Positions 52,052-61,645 are shown, counted from the stretch's first letter. The stretch: 64,000 nt of DNA from Faecalispora anaeroviscerum (GCF_947568225.1 NZ_CANOOQ010000001.1:2666001-2730000); one strand, 5' to 3'. Translations and numbers: made by a program. Notes: generated from the letters alone by a model not told the origin.

Positions 52052-53221
52052 ATGAATAAACGCGTGTTTTTAATTGTTCTGGACAGCTGTGGAATTGGGG
52101 AAGAGCCGGACGCGGCGGAATACGGCGACGAGGGCAGCAACACGCTGGCTGCCTGTGCAACCAGCCCGTATTTTCATATGCCCAATATGCAACGGCTTGG
52201 CCTTTTTAATATTGATGGGGTTGATTGCTGGCCGGAGGAAAGCACTCCCTCCGGTGCATATGGTCGCCTGCAGGAGGTCTCTAAGGGGAAGGATACCACC
52301 ATCGGCCATTGGGAGATTTCGGGCATCTACTCTCCAAAGCCTCTGCCCACCTACCCGAATGGCTTCCCGGAGGACGTAATTCGGGAATTTGAAGAAAAAA
52401 CGGGCCGCCGTGTGCTGTGCAACAAGCCCTACTCCGGTACCGATGTGATTCGGGATTACGGAAAAGAGCATGTGGAAACCGGTGCGCTGATCGTTTACAC
52501 CTCCGCAGACAGCGTGTTCCAGATTGCGGCGCACGAGTCCGTTGTTCCACCGGAGGAGCTGTACCGCTACTGCAGAATCGCGCGGGAAATGCTCCAGGGG
52601 GAGCACGGTGTTGGCCGTGTCATCGCGCGTCCGTTTACCGGCGAGTTCCCGAATTTTACACGCACCTCGAACCGGCACGATTTTTCGATGCAGCCGCCGG
52701 CCGTGACCATGCTCGACCAGCTCAGCGAGCGGGGCTTTGATGTGATCGCCGTGGGCAAGATCAACGATATTTTTGTGGGGAAGGGCATCACCGAGGCGAT
52801 TGGCACGAAAAACAACGCCGATGGCATTGAGCGCACGCTCAGCTATCTGCAAAAGGAGTTCAACGGCCTGTGCTTTGTCAACCTGGTGGATTTTGACATG
52901 CTTTACGGTCACCGCAACGACGTGGACGGCTACGCGAAGGCTCTGGCTTATTTTGATGAGCGCCTGCCCGAAATTCTGGCGGGCCTGCGCGACGAGGATC
53001 TGCTGATGATTACCGCCGACCATGGCTGCGACCCCTCCACACCATCTACCGACCACTCCAGAGAATACATCCCATGGGTGATTACGGGGAAACAGGTCAA
53101 AGCCGGTGCAAACCTTGGAACAAAACCGACCTTTGCTAATATCGGCGCAACCATTCTGGAATATTTTGGAGTAGAACCACGCATTACAGGCAAATCCAGC
53201 CTGAACGAAATTTTACATTAA
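52052..53221 (+). CDS. deoB: Phosphopentomutase DeoB
   Basis: The 389-residue alkaline-phosphatase-fold enzyme converts (deoxy)ribose 1-phosphate to the 5-phosphate. Metal ligands occur in VLDSCGIGEEPDAAEYGDEG at the N-terminus and in ADHGCDPSTPSTDHSRE near 325. Start ATG 52052 with AAGAAGGA upstream, two bases after the LacI stop. It links the nucleoside phosphorylases to DeoC. Confidence 0.96.
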   Translation: MNKRVFLIVLDSCGIGEEPDAAEYGDEGSNTLAACATSPYFHMPNMQRLGLFNIDGVDCWPEESTPSGAYGRLQEVSKGKDTTIGHWEISGIYSPKPLPTYPNGFPEDVIREFEEKTGRRVLCNKPYSGTDVIRDYGKEHVETGALIVYTSADSVFQIAAHESVVPPEELYRYCRIAREMLQGEHGVGRVIARPFTGEFPNFTRTSNRHDFSMQPPAVTMLDQLSERGFDVIAVGKINDIFVGKGITEAIGTKNNADGIERTLSYLQKEFNGLCFVNLVDFDMLYGHRNDVDGYAKALAYFDERLPEILAGLRDEDLLMITADHGCDPSTPSTDHSREYIPWVITGKQVKAGANLGTKPTFANIGATILEYFGVEPRITGKSSLNEILH

Positions 53222-53239
53222 CTACGGGAGGGAATCAAG

Positions 53240-53950
53240 ATGTCAAGCATACCAACGCCCCATAACGCTGCAAAAGAAGGCGAGATTGCCAAAACGGTTT
53301 TAATGCCGGGTGATCCGCTGCGCGCGCAGTTCATTGCGGAAACTTATCTTGAAAATGTAACCTGCTTCAATACCGTGCGCAATATGCTCGGCTTTACCGG
53401 CACCTACAAGGGCCACCCCGTTTCAGTCATGGGCGGCGGCATGGGCATGCCCTCTGTTGGAATTTACACCTACGAGCTTTTTAATTTTTATGGCGCAGAA
53501 AACATTATCCGTATCGGTTCTGCCGGCGGAATTGCCGATACGGTTCAGCTCCGCGACGTAGTGGCCGGAATGGGCGCTTGCACGAACTCCAGCTTTGCCG
53601 CGCAGTACCGTCTGCCCGGTACCTATGCGCCGATTGCGGATTACGGCCTTTTGAGCCGGGCGGTCAAGGCCGCGGCGGAACTCGGAATCTCCATGAAGGT
53701 GGGCAATGTTCTTTCCAGTGATACCTTCTACGATGACAACGATGACTCTCTCCCGGCCTGGAAGAAGATGGGCGTTCTGGCGGTGGAAATGGAAGCCGCG
53801 GCGCTTTATATGAACGCGGCCCGCGCGGGAAAAAATGCCCTTTGTCTGCTTACGATTTCCGACCGACCGCTGGCCGGCGAATCGTTACCGGCCGAGGAGC
53901 GCCAGACCGGATTTACGCAAATGATGGAGATTGCCCTTGCACTTGCCTGA
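53240..53950 (+). CDS. deoD: Purine-nucleoside phosphorylase DeoD
   Basis: The 236-residue enzyme cleaves purine (deoxy)nucleosides with phosphate. MPGDPLRAQFIAETYL (about 21), GMGMPSVGIYTYEL (about 65), GSAGG (about 90), AVEMEAAALY (about 180) and the catalytic aspartate region TISDRP (about 205) are visible; family members usually have SDH where SDR is found here. GGGAGG precedes the ATG. It lies 18 bp after deoB. Confidence 0.95.
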   Translation: MSSIPTPHNAAKEGEIAKTVLMPGDPLRAQFIAETYLENVTCFNTVRNMLGFTGTYKGHPVSVMGGGMGMPSVGIYTYELFNFYGAENIIRIGSAGGIADTVQLRDVVAGMGACTNSSFAAQYRLPGTYAPIADYGLLSRAVKAAAELGISMKVGNVLSSDTFYDDNDDSLPAWKKMGVLAVEMEAAALYMNAARAGKNALCLLTISDRPLAGESLPAEERQTGFTQMMEIALALA

Positions 53951-53978
53951 TGCATTTCTGTCCGCTGCTGAAACCGCT

Positions 53979-53992
53979 TTCAAGTTTTTCCG
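53979..53992. promoter_or_regulatory. Second LacI-type operator, upstream of the nucleoside importer
   Basis: TGAAACCGCTTTCA differs by one base from the palindrome at 50925-50938 and lies 108 bp before the BMP lipoprotein gene. It ties the importer operon to the same regulator, or to CcpA-like catabolite control. Confidence 0.6.
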
Positions 53993-54052
53993 GCGGCGGC
54001 CTGAAAACCGAAATTCCGGAGGCCGCTTGGCCTCCCACTAAAAAGCCAGGGA

Positions 54053-54071
54053 TACCGCATTCTGCGGTATA
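54053..54071 (+). terminator. Short hairpin in the leader of the importer operon
   Basis: ATACCGCA-TTC-TGCGGTAT is a perfect hairpin about 30 bases before the start codon; another stem (GCGGCCT/AGGCCGC) lies at 54005-54035. They could mark the end of the deoD transcript or stabilise the leader. Confidence 0.4.
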
Positions 54072-54099
54072 ACATAACATTATTTTAGGAGGAAAATGT

Positions 54100-55179
54100 A
54101 TGAAAAAGATCATTGCACTGTTACTCGCAGCGTCTATGGCGTTCTCCGCCACTGCCTGCTCCAGCGGAGGAAAGGCAGCGTCCAGCACCGCGCCGAGCAC
54201 GGCGCCCGCAGGGGAATCTTCCACCGCAGCAAAAACAGATTTCAAGGTGTCGATGGTTACCGATACCGGCGGCGTGAACGACCAGTCCTTTAACCAGCTT
54301 TCCTGGGAGGGTCTGCAGAAATTAAAAACCGACACCGGCGCGGACGTCAGCTATGCCGAATCCAAGCAGGACTCCGATTATGCGACAAACTTGGACAAAG
54401 CGGTTGATGACAACAATAACCTGGTTTGGGGCGTTGGCTTTGCGATGGGCGACGCGATTCTGACCGCTGCAAAAGCAAACCCGGATGTTCAGTTTGCAAT
54501 CGTAGACAACTCTTACAAAGAGACCCCCTCCAATCTGACTGCGGTTGAGTTTCGCGCACAGGAGCCTTCCTTCCTGGTAGGCTACATTGCGGCAAAAACC
54601 ACCAAAACCAACAAGGTCGGTTTTGTGGGTGGCGTAAAGAGCGATGTGATCAATCAGTTTGAATACGGCTATAAGGCCGGTGTTGCTTACGGCGCGAAAG
54701 AGATGGGCAAAAAGGTTGAGGTCGTTGCTCAGTATGCCGAAAGCTTCGTCGATTCCGCTAAGGGCAAGGCGATTGCTTCTAAGATGTTCTCCGGCGGATG
54801 CGACATCGTATTCCATGCCGCGGGCAACGTGGGCACCGGTGTAATCGAGGCCGCAAAGGAAGCCAATAAATACGCGATTGGCGTCGATAAGGATCAGGCT
54901 TTCCTTGCTCCCAACAACGTTTTGACCTCCGCTCTGAAAAAGGTTGACAAGGCTGTGGAAGAAGTCTCCAAAGAGATTATGGACGGCAAAAAGACCGGCG
55001 GTACCACAATCAGCCTGGGCGTGAAAGAAGAGGCTGCGGGTATCCCCGAGGAGCACAAGCTGATGGGCGATGACACCTACAAGGCTGCTACGGCTCTGCA
55101 GGATCAGATTAAAGAAGGCAAGCTGGTTCCCCCTGCAAGTGAAGCAGATTACAATACCTTTGTAAAGAACTTGAAATAA
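54100..55179 (+). CDS. BMP/PnrA-family nucleoside-binding lipoprotein
   Basis: The 359-residue lipoprotein has a signal peptide with a cysteine at about residue 20 (SATACSSGG) and a Ser/Ala-rich linker. The BMP domain follows, starting FKVSMVTDTGGVNDQSFNQL, with AIVDNSYKETPSNLT and KVGFVGGVKSDV typical of purine-nucleoside-binding PnrA/BmpA proteins. It captures nucleosides for the ABC importer encoded by the next three genes. AGGAGG precedes the ATG. Confidence 0.93.
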   Translation: MKKIIALLLAASMAFSATACSSGGKAASSTAPSTAPAGESSTAAKTDFKVSMVTDTGGVNDQSFNQLSWEGLQKLKTDTGADVSYAESKQDSDYATNLDKAVDDNNNLVWGVGFAMGDAILTAAKANPDVQFAIVDNSYKETPSNLTAVEFRAQEPSFLVGYIAAKTTKTNKVGFVGGVKSDVINQFEYGYKAGVAYGAKEMGKKVEVVAQYAESFVDSAKGKAIASKMFSGGCDIVFHAAGNVGTGVIEAAKEANKYAIGVDKDQAFLAPNNVLTSALKKVDKAVEEVSKEIMDGKKTGGTTISLGVKEEAAGIPEEHKLMGDDTYKAATALQDQIKEGKLVPPASEADYNTFVKNLK

Positions 55180-55203
55180 TTGATTGCATCTGACTAGACA
55201 CTT

Positions 55204-55243
55204 TTTTACGGAGGGGCGCCTTCGGGCGCCTTTCCCCGTAAAA
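55204..55243 (+). other. UUCG-capped hairpin between lipoprotein and ATPase genes
   Basis: GGCGCC-TTCG-GGCGCC is extended outward by TTTTACGG and CCGTAAAA with a small bulge. No T-tract follows, so it is more likely a stabilising or attenuating hairpin that lets the lipoprotein be made in excess. Confidence 0.65.
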
Positions 55244-55273
55244 GAGAGAACGCAAGGTTAGGGGAGATTTACT

Positions 55274-56815
55274 ATGGAAATCAGTCCGGAATACGCAGTA
55301 CAGATGCACGGTATTGTGAAAACATTTGGTTCCTTTTGCGCCCTTGATCAGGTGCATCTGGATGTCAAAAAAGGATCGATTCACGCCATTTTGGGCGAGA
55401 ACGGCGCCGGGAAAAGTACCCTGATGAATGTGCTTTACGGCCTGTATCAGGCTGATGCCGGTGAAGTTTATTTAAACGGCGAAAAAGTCGCCATCAAAAA
55501 CCCGAACGATGCCATTGCGCGCGGCATCGGGATGGTTCACCAGCACTTTATGCTGGTAGACAATTTTACAGTTACCGAAAACATTATTCTCGGGAAAGAA
55601 GTAACGGGTCAATTCGGCGTCCTCGATATGAAAAAAGCGCGCGAGGAGGTTCTGAAGATCGTAAAGGAATACGGTCTTGAGGTTGACCCCGACGCCAAAA
55701 TTGAAGATATTTCCGTAGGGATGCAGCAGCGTGTTGAAATTTTAAAGGCGCTGTACCGCGGTGCGGACATCCTGATTTTGGACGAGCCGACTGCAGTTTT
55801 AACCCCACAGGAAATCGCAGAGCTGATCGAAATCATGCGCGGCCTGGCTGCGGGTGGGAAAACGATCATCATCATTACCCATAAGCTGAAAGAAATCAAA
55901 TCGTCGTCCGATGTTTGTACGATTATTCGCCGCGGCCAATATATCGACACGTTCCCGGTGGCCGATGTCAGCGAAGAAGAGCTTGCAACGAAAATGGTGG
56001 GACATCAGGTCAAGCTGGTGGTAGACAAAAAGCCTGCCGAGCCCGGCGATGTGGTTTTTGAAATTAAAAATCTGACAGTAAAGGACGAACGCGGACTCGA
56101 AGCGGTCAAGAATCTTTCGCTTCGCGTACGCAGAGGCGAAATTGTCGGGATTGCCGGCGTTGACGGAAACGGTCAAAAAGAGCTGGTAGAGGCAATTACC
56201 TGCCTGACAAAAGTGGACAGCGGCACCATTCAGATCAATGGGGCCGAAATCCAGAATACGACACCGCGCAACGTCATTGAACATAAAATTTCGACCATTC
56301 ATGAGGACCGCCAGCGCCGCGGCCTGGTAATGCCGTTCACCGTGGCGGAAAATTCTGTGCTGGAAAAATACCGCAGCGGCGAATTCAGCAGGCGCGGCAT
56401 GCTGCTGCTGGACAAAATTACCTCCTACGCAAAGCGTTTGGTAGCGGACTACGACATCCGCCCGGCGGATTGCGAAGATCATCCCGCCCGCGGCCTTTCG
56501 GGCGGCAACCAGCAAAAGGTGATCATCGCCAGAGAAATCTCCAACGATCCCGATCTTTTGATCGCCGTGCAGCCCACCCGCGGCCTCGATGTGGGCGCGA
56601 TTGAGTATGTACATAAAATGCTGGTGCAGGAACGCGACAAAGGCAAGGGTATTCTGCTGATTTCACTGGAGCTGGATGAAATCCTGAATGTGGCCGATAC
56701 CGTTTGCGTGATTTACGATGGGGCGATTACCGGCACCTTCACACAGGAGGAAGCCGACGAGAACACGGTCGGATTATTAATGGCGGGAGGCGAGCGGAAT
56801 GAAAACGCTGGTTAA
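55274..56815 (+). CDS. Nucleoside ABC importer ATPase (duplicated, YufO/NupA type)
   Basis: The 513-residue protein carries two ABC domains. The first has Walker A GENGAGKST (about 40), signature ISVGMQQRVE (about 150) and Walker B LILDEPTAVL (about 167). The second has a degenerate Walker A GVDGNGQKEL (about 296) and signature LSGGNQQKVI (about 408). This pattern belongs to BMP/sugar-type importers. It overlaps the first permease gene by 17 bases. Confidence 0.93.
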   Translation: MEISPEYAVQMHGIVKTFGSFCALDQVHLDVKKGSIHAILGENGAGKSTLMNVLYGLYQADAGEVYLNGEKVAIKNPNDAIARGIGMVHQHFMLVDNFTVTENIILGKEVTGQFGVLDMKKAREEVLKIVKEYGLEVDPDAKIEDISVGMQQRVEILKALYRGADILILDEPTAVLTPQEIAELIEIMRGLAAGGKTIIIITHKLKEIKSSSDVCTIIRRGQYIDTFPVADVSEEELATKMVGHQVKLVVDKKPAEPGDVVFEIKNLTVKDERGLEAVKNLSLRVRRGEIVGIAGVDGNGQKELVEAITCLTKVDSGTIQINGAEIQNTTPRNVIEHKISTIHEDRQRRGLVMPFTVAENSVLEKYRSGEFSRRGMLLLDKITSYAKRLVADYDIRPADCEDHPARGLSGGNQQKVIIAREISNDPDLLIAVQPTRGLDVGAIEYVHKMLVQERDKGKGILLISLELDEILNVADTVCVIYDGAITGTFTQEEADENTVGLLMAGGERNENAG

Positions 56816-57926
56816 AATACTGAAAAAACCAATCACCTCCACGCTGATTGCCGTGCTGTTCGGCTTTTTGGTAGCGGCGATTGTCCTGGTTCTGGCGGGG
56901 TACAATCCCATTGAGGCGTTCGGCGCGCTGTTCAATGGAATTTTCTCTAAACCAAAATACATTTCCAATGTGATCATTAAGGCAACACCCATTATTCTGA
57001 CGGGTCTCTCCGTGGCGTTCGCCTATAAAACAGGCCTGTTCAACATCGGCGCCGAGGGGCAGTACATTGCGGGCACTGTTTTTTCCGTTTTGGTGGGCGT
57101 TAAGCTCGATCTGGCTCCGGTACTCCAGATCCCAATTGTTGTGCTGGCCGGTGTTCTGGGCGGCGCTCTGTTTGGCGGAATGGTGGGTCTTTTGAAGGCA
57201 AGGTTCGGGATTCATGAGGTCATTACCAGCATCATGCTGAACTGGATCGGCCTGTACCTTTGCAATTTTATTGTCAATTCGCAGGCCTATCATAAGCCGA
57301 ATTCCACCGCCAGCCTGCCGGTGAATGCGTCGAGCTACACGATGCTGCTCCCACAGTGGAAGGTTTCCTCTGAGGGAACGCAGGCTTTGAGGCCCCACAA
57401 GTGGCTGTACGACATGCTGATCCGTACAGACGTGAATTTCGGAATTTTGATCGCGATTGTTATGGTCGCGGTGATCTGGGTTCTTCTGTACCGTTCCACT
57501 AAGGGGTATGAGCTGCGCGCCGTTGGCTTTAACCGCGACGCGGCAGAATTCTCCGGCATCAATGTCAGCCGAAATATTATCGACGCCATGCTGATCGCTG
57601 GTGCGCTTTCCGGTCTGGCGGGCGCGCTCACGATTACGGGCACGGCGCCGCACGGCATCTCTACATTGGCCGCGTTTGAAAACAACGGCTTTAACGGTCT
57701 TTCGGTGGCACTGATTGCCGGTTCCTCTCCGGTTGGCTGCGTGTTTGCGGGACTTTTGTTTGGTGGGCTGCTGTACGGCGGGCAGAGCGTTCAGCAGGTG
57801 GTTGGCGCACCGACCGAAATTATCAACATCATGATCGGTACGATTGTGTTCTTTGTGGCCCTGACTCGGATTGTTCCGGTTCTGGCGGACAGATTGGGAA
57901 AGAGGGGTGCCGAACATGTTAACTAA
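56799..57926 (+). CDS. Nucleoside ABC importer permease 1 (YufP type)
   Basis: The 375-residue membrane protein has about ten helices. ATPIILTGLSVAFAYKTGLFNIGAEGQ (split here as ATPIILTGLSVAF and FNIGAEGQ, about 67-90) is the conserved core of this family, and LRAVGFNRDAAEFSGI (about 238) is the cytoplasmic coupling loop. It pairs with the second permease, whose gene overlaps its end by 11 bases. Confidence 0.93.
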   Translation: MKTLVKILKKPITSTLIAVLFGFLVAAIVLVLAGYNPIEAFGALFNGIFSKPKYISNVIIKATPIILTGLSVAFAYKTGLFNIGAEGQYIAGTVFSVLVGVKLDLAPVLQIPIVVLAGVLGGALFGGMVGLLKARFGIHEVITSIMLNWIGLYLCNFIVNSQAYHKPNSTASLPVNASSYTMLLPQWKVSSEGTQALRPHKWLYDMLIRTDVNFGILIAIVMVAVIWVLLYRSTKGYELRAVGFNRDAAEFSGINVSRNIIDAMLIAGALSGLAGALTITGTAPHGISTLAAFENNGFNGLSVALIAGSSPVGCVFAGLLFGGLLYGGQSVQQVVGAPTEIINIMIGTIVFFVALTRIVPVLADRLGKRGAEHVN

Positions 57927-58842
57927 TTTTTTGCTTTTGGTCGGAATTACAATGATGTATTCCACTCCTCTGGTGTTCGGTGCGCTGGGCGGTGTGATCT
58001 CAGAGCGCGCCGGTGTGGTCAATATCGGTATTGAAGGTATGATGACGGTGGGCGCCCTAGCGGCGGCGTCGGTCAGCTATTTTACCGGCAACCCCTGGCT
58101 TGGTTTTCTGGCCGCTGGCGCGGCAGGAGCGGCGATCGCCCTTTTGCATGCCATTGCTTCCGTCACCTTTAACGCGGATCAGACGATTTCCGGCATCGCC
58201 ATCAACCTGCTCGGCCCCGGCTTTGCGCTGTTCTTCTGCCGCCTTTTGTTTGACAAGGCGGCGATGACGCCTCCCGTAAAAACGCTGCCGAAGCTGTTCG
58301 GCGAAAATGCGTTTCAAGGTACACCGGCGGAAAGCCTGAATGTTGACGTAACGGTTCTTCTTGCCCTCATTGCAACGGTGGTTGTCTGGTTTGTACTCTA
58401 CAAAACCAAATGGGGCCTTCGCATCCGTTCCGTGGGTGAATACCCGGCAGCGGCGGATACCCTCGGCATCCATGTGACCCGCACGCGGTATCTCTGCGTT
58501 CTGCTGTCCGGTGTAATGGCTGGCTTCGGCGGCGCTTCCATGACGCTGGCGATTATCTCTCAGTTCAATCAAACAGCCATCAGCGGTCAGGGTTTTATCG
58601 CGCTGGCAGCGGTAATCTTCGGCAAATGGACGCCGTATGGCGCGTATGGCGCGTGCATGCTGTTTGGCATGGCGCAGGCCCTTACGGTCGTACTCGGCGG
58701 CAGCGACAGCAGCGTGACGATCCCGAGCCAGATTCTGGCCATGCTGCCGTATATATTAACAATTATTGTGCTGGTTCTCTTTGTTGGTCGTTCCGTTGCC
58801 CCGAAATCAGATGGACTGCCCTATGAAAAGGGAGAACGCTAA
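57916..58842 (+). CDS. Nucleoside ABC importer permease 2 (YufQ type)
   Basis: The 308-residue membrane protein shows the same family core (VFGALGGVISERAGVVNIGI, about 20-40) and the coupling loop RIRSVGEYPAAADTLGI (about 172). I chose ATG 57916, with AGAGGGG upstream, not the longer frame from 57871. The importer therefore consists of lipoprotein, double ATPase and two permeases, all in order. Confidence 0.93.
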   Translation: MLTNFLLLVGITMMYSTPLVFGALGGVISERAGVVNIGIEGMMTVGALAAASVSYFTGNPWLGFLAAGAAGAAIALLHAIASVTFNADQTISGIAINLLGPGFALFFCRLLFDKAAMTPPVKTLPKLFGENAFQGTPAESLNVDVTVLLALIATVVVWFVLYKTKWGLRIRSVGEYPAAADTLGIHVTRTRYLCVLLSGVMAGFGGASMTLAIISQFNQTAISGQGFIALAAVIFGKWTPYGAYGACMLFGMAQALTVVLGGSDSSVTIPSQILAMLPYILTIIVLVLFVGRSVAPKSDGLPYEKGER

Positions 58843-58857
58843 AAGAAGGAGATTCGT

Positions 58858-59526
58858 ATGGAACTTTCTAAAATTGTTGGTTCGGTAGATCATACCCTGC
58901 TCAAACAGGTGGCTACATGGGAGCAGATCAAAGAGCTGTGCGACGATGCGGTACATTACCACACAGCGTCGGTCTGCATTCCGGCTTCTTATGTAAAGCA
59001 GGCCAAGGAATATGTAGGCGACACGATGCAAGTCTGCACGGTCATCGGTTTCCCGAACGGTTATTCCACCACGGCGGTGAAGGCGTTTGAAACGAAGGAT
59101 GCCGTTCAGAACGGCGCGGATGAAATCGATATGGTCATCAATATCGGGTGGGTTAAGGATGGTCTTTATGATCTGGTGACGGAAGAAATCCAGCAGATCA
59201 AACAGGCCTGCGATGGGCGTATTTTAAAAGTAATCGTAGAAACCTGCCTTCTCACAGAGGAGGAAAAGATTCGGATGTGCGAGGTTGTCACACGCTCCGG
59301 CGCGGACTTTATCAAAACCTCCACCGGTTTTTCCACGGGCGGTGCAACCTTTGAGGATGTGGCTCTGTTTGCAAAGCATGTTGGCCCCGGTATCAAGATT
59401 AAGGCTGCCGGCGGAATTACAAGCATGGAAGACGCGGAGCGCTTTCTTTCGCTTGGTGCGTCCCGTTTGGGAACGAGCCGGATCATTCAGATCCTGAAAA
59501 ACGAAGATTCCAGCGGGCAGTATTAG
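58858..59526 (+). CDS. deoC: Deoxyribose-phosphate aldolase DeoC
   Basis: The 222-residue aldolase splits 2-deoxyribose 5-phosphate into acetaldehyde and glyceraldehyde 3-phosphate. VDHTLLK (about 10), LKVIVETCLLTEEEK (about 122, with the family's lysine near the active site), GADFIKTSTGFSTGGAT (about 147) and the Schiff-base lysine in GIKIKAAGGI (about 181) are visible. AAGGAG precedes the ATG. It lies 15 bp after the permease gene. Confidence 0.96.
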   Translation: MELSKIVGSVDHTLLKQVATWEQIKELCDDAVHYHTASVCIPASYVKQAKEYVGDTMQVCTVIGFPNGYSTTAVKAFETKDAVQNGADEIDMVINIGWVKDGLYDLVTEEIQQIKQACDGRILKVIVETCLLTEEEKIRMCEVVTRSGADFIKTSTGFSTGGATFEDVALFAKHVGPGIKIKAAGGITSMEDAERFLSLGASRLGTSRIIQILKNEDSSGQY

Positions 59527-59550
59527 TACGATCTGAATGTTTTTTAGCAA

Positions 59551-59580
59551 GCAAAGGGCGGATCGTGATCCGCCCTTTGC
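59551..59580 (+). other. Perfect hairpin between deoC and cdd
   Basis: GCAAAGGGCGGATC and GATCCGCCCTTTGC form a 14-base stem with a two-base loop. No T-tract follows on the plus strand, so it is more likely an RNA processing or stability element than a terminator. Confidence 0.65.
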
Positions 59581-59606
59581 CATCACAGCAGAGAGAAGGA
59601 GCTTAC

Positions 59607-60020
59607 ATGAACGACAAAGAACTGGTAAAAGCGGCAATTGAAGCGCGTGAAATGGCCTACGTGCCATACTCCGGGTTTGCTGTGGGCGCGGCGCTGCTGA
59701 CCGCCGACGGAAAGCTGTATCCGGGCTGCAACATTGAAAATGCGGCCTATACCCCCAGCAACTGCGCGGAGCGTACCGCTTTTTTTAAGGCGGTAAGCGT
59801 CGGCGAGCGCAATTTTGCCGCAATTGCGATTGTTGGTGGGAAGCACGGGAAGCCGATCAGCGAATATTGTGCGCCCTGCGGCGTTTGCCGGCAGGTGATG
59901 ATGGAATTCTGTGACCCTGACACCTTCCGGATTCTTCTGGCGAAAAGCCCGGAAGAATGGCAGTCTTATACGCTGGCGGAGCTGCTTCCGCTCGGCTTCA
60001 GCGGCAAAGATCTTGCATGA
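59607..60020 (+). CDS. cdd: Cytidine deaminase
   Basis: The 137-residue enzyme converts (deoxy)cytidine to (deoxy)uridine. The zinc site is formed by the cysteine of NCAERTA (about 53) and CAPCGVCRQ (about 86), with the catalytic glutamate in AER. ATG 59607 follows AGAAGGAG. It feeds pyrimidine nucleosides to the phosphorylase encoded next. Confidence 0.96.
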   Translation: MNDKELVKAAIEAREMAYVPYSGFAVGAALLTADGKLYPGCNIENAAYTPSNCAERTAFFKAVSVGERNFAAIAIVGGKHGKPISEYCAPCGVCRQVMMEFCDPDTFRILLAKSPEEWQSYTLAELLPLGFSGKDLA

Positions 60021-60071
60021 TGCGGCAGAAACAAGTGCATTGACGATACGATTGGAAAAGGGTGACCCACA

Positions 60072-61394
60072 GTGAGAATGTATGATATTATCGAGAAAAA
60101 ACGCGACGGCGGGGAACTGACCAAGGAAGAGATCGAATTCTTTATCCACAAATATGTTGCGGGCGAGATTCCGGATTATCAGGCCTCGGCACTTTTAATG
60201 GCAATTTATTTGAAAGGAATGACTGCAAAGGAAACGGCCACGCTGACAATGAGCATGGCGAATTCGGGCGATACGGTCGATCTGTCCTCCATCCCGGGTA
60301 TTAAGGTAGATAAGCACAGCACCGGCGGCGTTGGGGATAAAACGACGCTGGTCATCTCGCCGATCGTGGCTTCACTCGGCGTTCCGGTTGCGAAAATGAG
60401 CGGGCGCGGCCTCGGGCACACCGGGGGAACGGTCGATAAAATGGAATCAATTCCCGGCATGCAGACCTTTCTTGACCGCGAGCGGTTCTTCGATATTGTC
60501 CGCAAGGTCGGCGTCAGTGTAATCGGCCAGTCGGGCAATCTGGTGCCGGCCGATAAAAAGCTGTATGCCCTGCGCGATGTAACTGCCACGGTAGACAGCA
60601 TCCCGCTGATCGCCTCGAGCATTATGAGCAAGAAGATTGCGGCGGGTTCCGACTGCATCCTGCTGGATGTGAAAGCGGGCAGCGGCGCGTTTATGAAAAC
60701 GGTAGAGGATTCCATCCGCCTGGCTGAGGCGATGGTTTCGATCGGCGAGCACGTCGGCCGCAGAACAGTCGCACTGATTACCGATATGAGCCGTCCGCTG
60801 GGAAATGCCATCGGCAATTCGCTCGAAATTTGCGAGGTGTGCGATACGCTGAGAGGCCATGGCCCTGCTGACTTGACGGCCATCTGCATTGAGCTGGCGG
60901 CCAATATGCTGTACCTTGCGGGAAAGGGCAGCATCGAAGAATGCAAGCGCATGGCGATGGAGCAAATTCGCAACGGCGCTGGCTATGAACGCTTGAAGGA
61001 GATGGTGGCGGCACAGGGCGGCGATACCGCTGTTCTGGACGACAACAGCAAATTCCAAAAGGCCAAGGTGCGCCACGAGGTCTGCGCCCAGCAGGACGGA
61101 TATTTTTATGCCATGGATACGGAAAAGTGCGGAATCGCCTCTGTCGAGCTCGGGGCCGGGCGCGAAAAGAAGGAAGACCCAATCGATTACAGCGCCGGTA
61201 TCATCCTGCAAAAGAAGGTGGGGGATCGGGTGAAGAAGGGCGAGCCGATCGCCGTGTTCTACACCTCGGAAGCTTCCCTCTGTGCGGAAGCGGAACAGCT
61301 GTTTGAAAGCGCTGTCACGATTCGCGACGAAGCTCCCGCAGAAATGCCTCTGGTTTACGCGCGTGTCACGTGCGACGGCGTGGAACGGTTTTAA
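60072..61394 (+). CDS. pdp: Pyrimidine-nucleoside phosphorylase
   Basis: The 440-residue enzyme cleaves uridine and thymidine type nucleosides with phosphate. The N-terminal MRMYDIIEKKRDGGELT, phosphate-binding KHSTGGVGDKTTL (about 81) and GRGLGHTGGTVDKMESIPG (about 113) are diagnostic. The start is GTG 60072; ATG 60078 is possible. It is the last gene of the operon, which ends at the terminator at 61399. Confidence 0.95.
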   Translation: MRMYDIIEKKRDGGELTKEEIEFFIHKYVAGEIPDYQASALLMAIYLKGMTAKETATLTMSMANSGDTVDLSSIPGIKVDKHSTGGVGDKTTLVISPIVASLGVPVAKMSGRGLGHTGGTVDKMESIPGMQTFLDRERFFDIVRKVGVSVIGQSGNLVPADKKLYALRDVTATVDSIPLIASSIMSKKIAAGSDCILLDVKAGSGAFMKTVEDSIRLAEAMVSIGEHVGRRTVALITDMSRPLGNAIGNSLEICEVCDTLRGHGPADLTAICIELAANMLYLAGKGSIEECKRMAMEQIRNGAGYERLKEMVAAQGGDTAVLDDNSKFQKAKVRHEVCAQQDGYFYAMDTEKCGIASVELGAGREKKEDPIDYSAGIILQKKVGDRVKKGEPIAVFYTSEASLCAEAEQLFESAVTIRDEAPAEMPLVYARVTCDGVERF

Positions 61395-61398
61395 GCTT

Positions 61399-61435
61399 GA
61401 ACCGCACTCACTTTTTGTGGGTGCGGTTCGTTTTT
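61399..61435 (+). terminator. Terminator of the deo/nucleoside operon
   Basis: GAACCGCACTCAC and GTGGGTGCGGTTC arms flank a five-T loop and are followed by GTTTTTG, a clear intrinsic terminator five bases after the pdp stop codon. Confidence 0.88.
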
Positions 61436-61645
61436 GTACTGGAAAGCCGCGTCGGTGTAAAATCTTTAGAAAACGAAAAAGAATCAGTAATATGTATAAT
61501 GGCAATGTTTGGTTGAAAAATAAATTTTGAGCTACTATAATGAGGATAACGCAAAACAAAGTTTATGTGATCATGTCTTTATCAGTCAAATGTTACCGTG
61601 GTATGCTGTAACGGAAAGAATCAATCTAAGTAGGGATGCGAATAA

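Noticed and set aside
53951..54099. A possible purine-type riboswitch before the nucleoside importer
   Set aside because: The hairpins there lack the conserved purine-aptamer junction sequences; an operator dyad explains the region better.
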